Shown piece after piece: positions 21,950 to 33,000 of a DNA stretch of 64,000 nucleotides (within the stretch, counting starts at the first letter, position 1; each line of letters starts with the position of its first letter). The DNA is from Plazaster borealis (taxonomy: Eukaryota > Echinodermata > Asteroidea > Forcipulatida > Labidiasteridae), in NCBI GenBank assembly GCA_021014325.1, contig CM037472.1:8432001-8496000 (forward strand), given 5' to 3'. Under the pieces are notes generated by a model, which saw only the letters and a program-made list of their open reading frames with translations, did no database searches and had not been told where the DNA came from. Made by a program: the position numbers and the translations under genes.

Positions 21950-22440
21950 TTATTAACCCTCCTACTGTCTGACTCTTCAATAGCATCTACTGTGGTTTTG
22001 AGTGATTAACTATGCCAGCCTGCAATTTGATGTCATGTGGTGAATGCATCTGCAAAGTACACAGTCAACCCTCCTACTGTCTGACCATTCAATATCATCC
22101 ACTGCCATTTTGAATGATAAACTATGCAAGCCCGCAATATATCATGTGCAGGCATGATATTTGGCTCTTGGAAAAAAAGTAGGAACATTTTATTGAGTAG
22201 AAGGGTTGACCTGTATGTATTTTATAAACAAATTACTGATTTTTCTGAGGGCAAAAAACCCCACAATGGAAATCAGATTAAAGTAGGAAGAATATCATGC
22301 CTGCATTTGGTGAAATGCATCTACACAGTGTACAGTTAACCCTCCTACTGTCTGACCATTCAATACCATCAACTGTAGATTTGAATGATAGTTAAACTAT
22401 ACGAGCCTGCAATAATACCACTGTGGTTCACAGTTATGGC
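21950..22440. repeat. Antisense copies of the 115-bp monomer
   Basis: The block CCTCCTACTGTCTGACCATT recurs near 21958, 22071 and 22340, with TTTGAATGATAAACTATGC after it. It is the inverse of the array at 3170-3775. One copy is interrupted by unrelated sequence near 22150-22310. Confidence 0.8.
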
Positions 22441-23988
22441 ACAGCATGCACTACATGTGTAGTGTCTTGGTTTTGAATGAGTGGCAAATTTTACTGAGGG
22501 CATAAGAGTTAATTTTTAAAAATAGTAATAAAACATGCTGGGGAAAAAGGTCAAGAAATCTCAAATCTGCACCTTGGGTTCAACATGGTCACATCCAGAT
22601 TGCTGAATACTCAAACACACTGGCTAACAATAGGGTCATAACTTTTACCATGTAAACACTTTGGAGCAATAGGGTCATATAGTTCACAACATTGCTTGTT
22701 TTTGTGTGCACCAAATCCCTGTGCATTGGCATCAATGCAAAGTTGAAAGTAAGGTTATCTTTTGAAATCGTCGCGTCAATATAAAAAAATATTTTTAAAA
22801 TCTTGATATTGTAATAACATATCTCTCACAAAAGAGGCTCCATGCAAAAATATTGTACTTGCACCTTGGTGCTATAGATATAGTAAATATATCTGGGATA
22901 GACTACCATGAAGGTAGGAATACCAGGAGAGCCAACGAGAGACTGATGATCAAAGGCTTAAATTTGCATGATGCTGCCGTTATGTTACTGGCAACTTAAA
23001 AGTACAACAATGGTTAGAAGGGAGTAGTTTTTTGATATGAAATAACCACCAGCAAAACCCAGATATAAAGCTGTAATGCTATGTGGAATTGCTTGCACCT
23101 ATGCACACAATGATTTTACGTATCTACAATACTCAAAGTTCAGATGTAATAAGTTTTTAAAAAGCACATGTTTTGCTACATGGTGCTCCATTGGTATTGC
23201 TCACATTATGAAAACAAAAGACGCTTCTACATTTTGACTTGATTTTTATACACAGGTGTCAGGGGCCTTTTGAATATCCTGACAAAGATGACAGATATTT
23301 TGCAGATTCATACAAGCAAAACTCGTCACTCCAGTAATGAATGGTTTTAGTGTGGAAAGCCGTCATTATAGACTCTGCGCACACAGGTCCTTAAATCAGC
23401 AGCGATCAGCTCATGGTACAATGCGCCATATTTTTGACTGTGTGAGGGATACACTGTATGGCAACCAGATCATATGATGCATAACAAGCAAATAAACTGT
23501 TGATAGAAGAAAACAAACAGGCAGTTAAAATATGAAACACTGTAATTGTGATAAGAAAAGTCGCTGTTGAAAAGCGCCCCCATGCAGTCAAAAATATGGT
23601 CAATTGGATTCGTATGGCATTGGCCCAAATGCAGGTTTGTGATCTTTCAATGTGTCTCCTTGTTTTTTTACCTCCATGGTTTTACTGAGATACAATGTTT
23701 ATGCGTGTCGTGTACAATGTAAACGTCATTTGAGGACTATAAGTAACACAATGATAATGTTGGGTCAGTGCAGAAATGTTGCATCTCCTAAAATAGCCCT
23801 TGCATTACGCGAGACAAACCGTTGTATCTCGCCTATTAGCCCGGATGTACACACAAAACAAGTACGCGCTGAGATACAACATTTTTGCATCGACGTGACA
23901 ATATGTAACCTTGAGAACATGTACAGGGATGTAAAAACAACAATGAACCCTTCCCTGATGTCTTTATCTGAAGCTATGAACACTGTGT

Positions 23989-24087
23989 TTATTCACAAGT
24001 GTCATCAATGCACATCACCATGCCTGTGCTGTCTAAACCATTGAAGAAGAAGAAATTATTATGTGGAATGTCACGACATGATGCAGC
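23989..24087 (-). CDS. SAE1: SAE1 exon 7 (terminal)
   Basis: The exon encodes AASCRDIPHNNFFFFNGLDS, then TGMVMCIDDTCE and TAA. The PHNNFFFF block is diagnostic. An AATAAA overlaps the stop codon (23992-23987, minus strand). Confidence 0.95.
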   Translation of the reverse strand, partial: AASCRDIPHNNFFFFNGLDSTGMVMCIDDTCE

Positions 24088-27000
24088 CTGAAAGATAACA
24101 AAACAAAAAGATGTTTTGTTTAGTATTTGAGATACTTCTTAGAACTGAAACTATCTGTAAATGATTCAAGTTGTAGGACTGAATGTGCAGTGCTGATACT
24201 GCCTATTATTAAAATATTTGGGGTTGAACAAAGACAAATTTACTAGAGCGGGATTTGAACCAACGACCTCCAGTTTAACGTGCCGGCACTCTACCAACTG
24301 AGCTATCTAGCCCTATGTGTGCGGTCTCCGTATTTTGTCAATATCTTTGTTTGGGGGTGCCGAAATTATCTGCAGATTGGCGATCCTTAAATATCTGCTA
24401 TGCTGAGTTTCAATTCTTACTCTATTATCAGTGCACAAAAGAAAAGTGCACCATGGCAGATCAAGATACAGGGATGATCAACTTCAGACTTTTATTTGAA
24501 TTCAGACTTGTTTATGTCTGCTGCATGAACAAAACAGCCGTTAGTTTCTTCAGGGCCAAATTTCATGGCGTTGCTTACCACACCCCATAGAGTCACAACC
24601 TTACAGGCCGCAGTAAGCCCTCAAGTCTGTAGTAAGTAGTGCTATGAAATAGGGCCCAGATATGATGAAGTCCTGCTCTTTGATCTAATTCTCTAGTGCT
24701 GTGGGTACTGTTCCCAAAAGCTCCTTGGAATCTGTAACTCCAGGGGTTATCCTAAAATTTGGATCCTAGTTTCAGACCCTTTTGTCAACAATGACTCTCA
24801 ACCCTGTATTTAGAGAAGACAAAATATCAAGAATGTTCTGACTATTACCTTGATAACTTCTTGGCCCACTACACCACCAACGATGGCACACACTGGACTG
24901 AGCTCCGCCGCACAGTGACTGTTAATGAATACCAATAAAAACAAAATTACAATCACAGGCATTCTATTTCAAGGTTTGTTGAATGTCACTGGTTTGTTGA
25001 CAAGTTTGACATATTCTAGTGGAAATTGGTTTGAAACAAAATCAGTCATCAGATGCCTGGCTGAAGGATGCTCTTACAACCTACTGCTGAGTGCACAATG
25101 TACAACGCTCATCCCAGCAGAAGGTCATTTTAAAATGGCTACATTCTTAAAAATAATGCTCTTCTTTCTGAGCTGAATTTAAATTTCCTGCATTCTCTTA
25201 TCTTAATGTGTGAGGAATAAGTGATGTTTGAAGCTTTGCATGGTGTGCATAATATACAGGCATGATATTTGGTCCTTGGATAAAAGTATGACTATATTAT
25301 CGAGTACAAGGGCTGACCTAGATGTATGGTGTAGGCTTTAATAGACATTACAGGCTATTTATCACAGTTTTTCAGATTTTTGCAAGGGCAACAAAATCGG
25401 AAATCAGACTGAAGTAGGAAGAATATCATGCATGAACATATAGTATGACTGTGTCCAAATTGTTGGCTACAGCTACGGCTACAGCTGGATCACCGCGTCA
25501 TCATGCGTTGAAGTATAGGACGTCCTTTGCAACAACCATACCAACAGTTATAGCCGTAGCTGTAGCCGCCAATTCGGATACGGCCCGACTATTACCAGTA
25601 AACTTGTTGGTACAACCATGTGTCTCTTTTGGGAGGAGTGTTGGCTCTGAAAAAAAGCTGTTGGTATGGTCTCGATATTTCAGAAGAAACCAAACTCCCT
25701 CACTTGATTTCTCCAAAATCAATTTTGCAGAATGAACTGTTTATGTCCTTGATCTATATCCTGCCAGATATCTGATGCACACAAACATTTTTGAATTGAA
25801 ATTGCTAAATGGGGAAAGAAAACACCTTTAACCTTATGACTGAAAAGGAATGATATTGAGCAATGAGGAAACTTGGACCAGAATCTGTAGTTCTTTACTG
25901 TTTTATGGCCAGCAACCAGTGGTAAAGCTCACTTATATTTAAGCTCAATCTGGCCAGCTATTATTCAACAGGGATGCTGGGGCAATATAACAATGACTGA
26001 CACATTTTTACCTTGCAAAGTCATCATTGATGAAATCTGTTTTCAGACCGAGTTCATCGACTACCTCATCTCTCAGTCTCAGCAACTCTGTCTTGTCATT
26101 TTCTAAGTTCCCTGGACTAGGATTTCTTCCAAACTCCTCTTGAAATTTCCAGAGTGCTGGAAAGAAAAACAAAAGTAAAGTTAACCATCGGATTCAGATG
26201 TTTTAAAAGCCAGGTTTGTATTTGAGTTACATTTATTTATAAGTTACCACGTCAAAGGAAAGTACATCTTTGTTTTTTGGAAGCGTAAATTAATTTCAAT
26301 CTTCTAGTTTTCTATGAGCACACAATAAACTAAAATGTGTAACCTTTTTGTGAAAACAACAAAAATCAGTTTATGTTTTGTCAGCAATTTTGTGCATGTT
26401 CAATAAAATAAGTAACGGTGATTTTTGTGGGGTCTTTAAATGCCATTTCCTCAACTTTGACAGCATTTCCTATGGAAATATTTCTCTGGAGAATTGTTAT
26501 TGATTATCTGATAATAATCTTTCTACGGTTTGCCAATGTTGGTTGATAACAATAGAAACACTGAAAACCACAGCAGAAGTACACCCAATACTATCAATAC
26601 TAGCACATTTCTGAGCAATGTATTGTGATCATAAAGCTGAAAATTACCCATCCAAATCCATGAAAAAATTGTAATAAATGAAAAATGAGTGCTTCAGAGG
26701 TCAAAATACCCACTGGATCACTGACCTGAATCCAGTGTTTTTAAGTATTGGGCCAGTAACCGCAAAACTAAACAAGTCCAGCAATCCACTTTATTAATCA
26801 AAATGTTTAGTTAGGTTTTCAACCTTAAACCTCCCCGGTAAAGCTGGAAGAAGGTCAAGTATGAAAATTAAAGAAAATAATTCTGGTCTTGTAAGAACAT
26901 TTCTGGTCCAGTGAAAGTTCTGAGATTCACTCAGCACTTATCCATCAAGTTAAAATGTGTCATGTGTGGTGGGACGTTTAATGTGAATTGGAGGTGTAAT

Positions 27001-30000
27001 GAGGGCAATTTATGGTCTGACAAGAAAAGCTTTTCACATGTCAATTTCCACCTATTTTTTTCTTGGGGACAGTAAGATACTAACAGAAAACTGTATGTTG
27101 TACCACCGAAGTGCTCCTTTGTTATGCAGTGCAGTTGGTTGCCTCCAAGTTGTCTGTAAAAATTGCCCTGTGTGACAAGGCCTTAAGTATCGTCATGCCT
27201 TGTTCATTATTCTCACCTCGCAGAATGAAATACACCTTAGGAGTACATTTAAACTGTCTTTTCGTTAACAACCTCCAGTCTTTTCTGAGAACATCCCCGA
27301 GTCGACAGAAATTGATCGTCCTCTTGATATAGCTAGTCTCTTTGTCGAATGCTTGCTTTTTAGGCTGCGGCTCACCATCCGCACTGGGCGGTTTCTTTTT
27401 GAAGACAATCTTTTCCCTGAGTAGAAAGGGATATCAAATTAACCAATCACGGCTCAAGGAATTGTCCTTCATGGCATAGCACGCCTGAATGGACCATTAC
27501 ATAACATAACATCAATGAATGGGAGCGTGCGATTATGAAGCTTTGTATTTGATTGGCTACCAAAAGTTTTTAAAAGCAATAAGTAACAGACAGTTGCAGT
27601 CAATTCATGTATGACACACACCATGCAACTATATGTGTCACGAACTGCATGCTTACTAATTGAACCACATAAAACATTTGAACATCATTTTGGGCTGCCA
27701 AGGCCAACAAACAACTAAAGAGAAAACACCATGGATAAAACCTTCACGATTTAAGTCACTCATATGGGTTGAATTCATCAAAATTAGCTTGAAATGTTGC
27801 TTCTAACCAATTGAAAATAGTTAAAGTTGCAATCCCTTTTATTTACCAGTGCTGGAAACTTTTACAACATGTAAATTAGGCCCCTGGTTAGTTACCAAGC
27901 ACTATGTGTAATGGTTCATTTAACTACCGGTACAAAATACCATCCCTCTTTTAAAGGTAGGGGCATAGATTGGTTTTAGTCGATGTAAGGCTGATTTATA
28001 GGCAAAATTATTGAGAAAGATTCAATAAAAGTCACCTGTGACAGTTTCAAGTGATCAACTCAATACAGTGTCTATTTGTTCAGAAAAAAGCAAAATACTG
28101 TCACAGTCTTTCCATCAAAAACGTTGAATCCACCCACGTTTAGCGAGGTGACAGCAGGTACCAACCGCATCTCTGGCAGCAGCATTCACAAAACACGCCT
28201 TGAAGTAAGTTTTGGAGTATCCAATTTTTCGACACACCTTCATTGATTTCTAATCAACAGTGGCATTCAGACGAAATAATTTCGCAGGATGCTTATACTA
28301 CCATAACCATCTTTATAACCAGGAGGCTTTCAGAAATAACAAACATTTAAAAAAAAATTTTTTTGGGGGGGGGGTCGTTAACAAAGTATGACCCTACCTT
28401 TAATATAAATCAATTTTGGGCTGAACAAAGACAAATTTACTTGAGCAGGATTTGAACCTGGGACCTACAGGTTTACGTGATGGTGCTTTACTAACTGAGC
28501 AAACTAGCCTTAACTTGGCGGTCTCCCTAAATTTTGTTAATAAATTTGTTTAAATATAATCGGCACTTACTCGACAAACTCATGCTCATTGAGATCGGTG
28601 AACATAAATCCGTAGAAACCAAATGTGTCCCCAGCGAAGAATTTAATACCGAGATCATGGCAAATCTTGTTGACCCTGTCAAGGGTCTTGTACGTGCAGC
28701 ATGTGAGACACACCACATCAAATTGTTGGAAGTATTCCTCGGTTTTATCAGCAATATCTGCGTCTTCAGCCGTCACACAGACATTAGGGTTCAGCTCTTG
28801 TGTGTTGGTTACCGAAGCTAGAGCTCTCTAGGCGATTCAATGAAGTTAAAGACAAAGTACAAGAGTGGTAATTATCAAAATAAAGTTATTTGGTTTTAAA
28901 CTGAAAGCTCACTGATTATCAAGTTTCAACTACTAATCCTCTAGAAGAATATTTGTTATCTGAAATATTGTGTTAGTCAACGAAGTGGCATTTTAGGACC
29001 CCACAAATCATTGTAGCTCATTTCAATCTGCATTCAAAATGAGCTCGATAATAAGGTGTACAAAATCCATTGGGCAGTAATTCTTTTAAAGTTGACCTCC
29101 CACTTCAAAGGCATTTCCCGGATTGGTTGGTTTATTAAGAACTGGAGGATGGGGGTCAATTTAATGATCCTCAGTGAACAATATCCTATAGCAATGAAAA
29201 ATGCGACAAAAAACAGATTAATTGCTACTGGAAAATCATAATTTGCTACTCTGTATTAGCATTTATTGTGCAAAATTTATGTCAAGTCTAAATATTTTGC
29301 TATGCAATATTGCTGGCTGAAAAAAAATCGCTCCCTGATCCTGGAAATAATATATCAAGACCAAATAATTTACAACTCTTTTAATATATGGTGAACTTTT
29401 TAAGGAGGATGTGTGAGCTTGAAAAGCTAAATTATGCATAAGTAAATCTCATAAAGCATAATGTTCGAAAAAAAATTAGACTGCAGGACTTGTTGGGTTG
29501 CGATGTTACTGACCCAACCCAATGCAATAAATTATAAGACTATGGCTAGTGGTCCAGTGAGTATTTTCGAGCCCTGACTAGGACAAAAGCATAAGCAAAT
29601 AAATTCCATCATGATAATTTCTGTTTATTAATCATTTAGATTCTGCCTACTCTCAGCGATGTTTGCCAGAGAATTGACCAAGCATTAAAAAGACAAACAA
29701 TGGCATGGGTTGTGTATGGTGGTACGACCTGTGTACTGTGTATGCATTCATCACATGATTGCAGGCTGGCGTGTCTTGGCCAAGCGGTTAAGAGCACCGG
29801 ACTCAAGCTCTGGTGTTTTTGATCAGCAGAGTGTGGGTTCGAGTCCCAGTCATGGCAATTATGTCCTTCAGTAAGATACTTTACCATAATTGCTTTTTCC
29901 TTCAGATTGGACATTAAGCCAAAGGTCCCGTGTACTAGGATTGTTGCACGTAAAAGAACCTAAAAAACTTAATAGGGAAGAGTCAGGGTTAACCTCAGTG

Positions 30001-33000
30001 TTTCTGGTTCCCATAGCAAGCCCCCTTGTTTACAGGTTTCCTCAGGCTTGCGAGCTAGTGATTAAGTTCAATTATGAGGCATCCTTAGTTTCATTACAAG
30101 AAATATATAACAATAATAATAATAATATGATAGTTTATTCAAAACCATGTGAATGATATTGAAATGAATGGTTAGACAGTAGGAGGGTTGACAAAAGATG
30201 ATGTATTCAACACATTATATTATTTTGCAGGCTGGCATCATTCAAAACCTTTCCGATATCAAATGGTCAGACAGTAAGGCTGATCTATAGAAAAAAGCAT
30301 TAAAACAAATGTTCTCTGTTCTTACATTCTTGCCAATGTCATCTCTTGATACTAAAAACTGGGAGCATGCGTCAAGTTCACTGACACGCTGGTGGTCCAG
30401 TAACACGATGGATTTAACTCCAGCAAGGACAACATTCTTACACACCTCTGCTCCAAGCCCACCTAATCCAGTCAACAAGAATCGTGTTGCTCGAAGCCTA
30501 AATATAAAAAAACAACGGACAAGAGTTTATTGAGAGTTTCACTTGATCGGAACCCTTTGGTCTGACCCTCTTGTCTTTAGGGATCATACCACAGGGTTCA
30601 AATAATGATTTTATCTTTTATATCAGGGGCTTTGTGCACAATGTGCTTAGTTTGATTAGAAAAATAATGAAAAAGGGTAGTGACAAAGTGAGAGAGAGTC
30701 CTTAAGCTCAAATTCAAGGTAGCCTACAATACAAAATGCAGGGCCACTTCAAAGCCATATTTAGAATAAGAATGGAAGAGGATTGATTTTAAAAGAAAGG
30801 GAAATTAAAGTCCACCGACCACGTGTCCCTGTATTCTACATGTGTATGAATAAAGTATGATGTACAATGTACCCGTAGTTGAATGATGGTCATCTCACTC
30901 ACCTCAAAGCAAAATCTCCCACAACTAACTTTAATGGGTCTGTATACGTTTGGTAATGACTCTGAAAATTAATGGCAATAAAACCTTACTTGGTAAGAAG
31001 TACAGCAGCTTTGGATAGTATAATGCATTTTGAGAAACTTTTCACTTCAAAGTCCTGCGATTATGGAAAAAGATACAACTTTTTATCCCCAAAAATTTGA
31101 ATCTGAGAAGCGTTTTAGACTGCAGAAACGTTTCTCAGATTAATGTATTCCAATTGCAGATTATTCTTCCTGCGTGGAAATAACCGCTCCAGCTTTTCGG
31201 CAATATCTCAAAAACGCTACCACCTTTTGAAATGAAATTTTCACAGGTTAGTTTTATGGTATATGTCTACAACTAAGTAGGATTAAAACAAACAGTGGAT
31301 TCAAACTACCAAACATATACAATCCCTTTAACTATGCACCCCCCTAACAATTAGCCTTAAGTACCGAGAAGGACTGACAAGAAAAGAGTGAAAAGAAATT
31401 GCTCCAACTTTACTGGGGTGTTAATATACCGGAAAATACCGGAAAACTACCAGAAAACACCAGAAAACTACTGGAAAACACCGGAAAACTTTCAAAAAAC
31501 ACAGGAAAATACTTGAAAACTACCAACAAATTCCAGAAAACAGCAGGAAAATACTCTTAAACTGCTTCTGACGCTTATTTTTAATATTATCTGAGCAGAA
31601 TTACGTAGGATTTTAGCCAAAAATAGTAACCTGCGCAAGCTTGGAAATTGCAGACACTTGCTTACCATGTAGTTTTATATTTGTGCAAGCAAGTCTTTAA
31701 CTTGCGTGACCTATTGTGAGCATTAACCACCAACAAACAAGGCGTTCTCGATAGGAAAGTGCCGTTGTCATGGTTGTTGTAAAGTACATGATGATTGTTG
31801 CATTTGTTTATTCAAATTCTACCTCCATGATTTTCTTTGTCGAAATCTTGAAGAACATTCCAGAGTTTGTACCAGAGACCTTACCGGAATGGCTGAAAAA
31901 GCCAGTAAGGACAGTTGTTCCAGCTAGTCTTGGAAAGTCTATTAAAGAACGTTGTTCATGATATGGTGGCTACAGGAAACTGGAAAACCGTTGAGTGTCG
32001 CATGCAATTTTACCGAAGAGGACCCCGAGGACGTAACAGGATTTGGAAATTTACAGAATTTGTTTACAGATTTTCCAATACGCTTTTTAACAAAAAGGGA
32101 ATTGATGAATGAAGAGTAAGGTAGATGTAGTACTAGTAGTGCCTCTGTCTTAACTGGCAGTTTAAAACCTACAGCTCAGTCTCACGGCCACGACCCTGCC
32201 TATTCAAAGATACTTGACAACATATTTTTCTTTATCTTTTTAAATATATAAATAAAAAATCATAAGTATTTAAAAATAGAAATAAACAAGACATTTGAAA
32301 AAGTGATGACAGTATGCGATGGAGGACTGTTAACTGTACTTAATCAATAAATCACGCTTTCTTTTCAAATTTTCAAAAATTTGTCTAGATTTCTGAACAA
32401 ATTATTAAAAAACAACTGGGAATCTGGATCTGTATTAAACAAACATCTGAAGTTTTGATCCAGATTCGTAGACTTGCCCAGTCCCCCCGAGCCAGTCGAT
32501 GTTGCACCCTCTACCACCCAGTGATTAATACAAAAACAAGGTTCGCCAATCAAGACTAACGTTTTAAGGGACACAGAGAGCCCATGTTTTTGCATAGGGA
32601 GGACTTTGGAGAAGTTGAATTTATTTGTTTGGATTGAGGCTGCTGCCAAGCTTGACACAGTCAGGCATGTTCAGGTGTTTCTTTGCGTATTACAGCGTTT
32701 GAGAGTATTTTCCGGCAGTTTTCCGGTAGTTTTCCGGTAGTTTTCCCGGCAGTTTTCTGCTAGTTTTCTGGTGTTTTCCTGTATTTTCAGGTATATATGG
32801 TAACACCGCTTTGCCGAAATACATGGTAAGACGGGCACTGTAGTGATACTCCTATCTCCCACTCCTAGAACTATGAATTGTCTCAACTTAAGGAGGCGAT
32901 AGCAGGGCATGCCATGGTATTTGGTAAAAATGGTATAGGACTCCAGTATAGACTGTGCAAGTCTCGTGGGTATTCGAACATTGGGACCCGTTAAAGCGCG

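Larger units (their letters stand above)
18808..23988. other. Convergent GANAB-SAE1 intergenic region with probable long GANAB 3' UTR
   Basis: No coding exon is supported here. The GANAB 3' UTR starts at 18808. Candidate poly(A) signals are AATAAA at 20818 and 21611, neither decisive. Elements are a GGGCCCAATTT-type relic near 19611-19790, a GACTTGCAC-type MITE near 21420-21610, a PIF-like MITE at 21709-21847, and antisense copies of the 115-bp monomer at about 21950-22440. From 22450 to 23988 I see nothing definite. Confidence 0.6.

Noticed and set aside
23652..24044. 130-residue open frame on the plus strand
   Set aside because: It overlaps the terminal SAE1 exon on the opposite strand and has no recognisable domain.
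24245..24315. Minus-strand tRNA-like cloverleaf
   Set aside because: The same extended sequence with a common tail occurs at 28414 and 46943, so it is a repeated SINE; acceptor-stem pairing is poor.
28534..28821. Plus-strand open frames across 28534-28831
   Set aside because: They are antisense shadows of SAE1 exon 3.
29777..29846. A-box and B-box sequences resembling a tRNA-Leu gene
   Set aside because: The acceptor and anticodon stems do not pair properly and a SINE body and microsatellite tail follow, with a related copy at 6845. It is a SINE head, not a tRNA gene.
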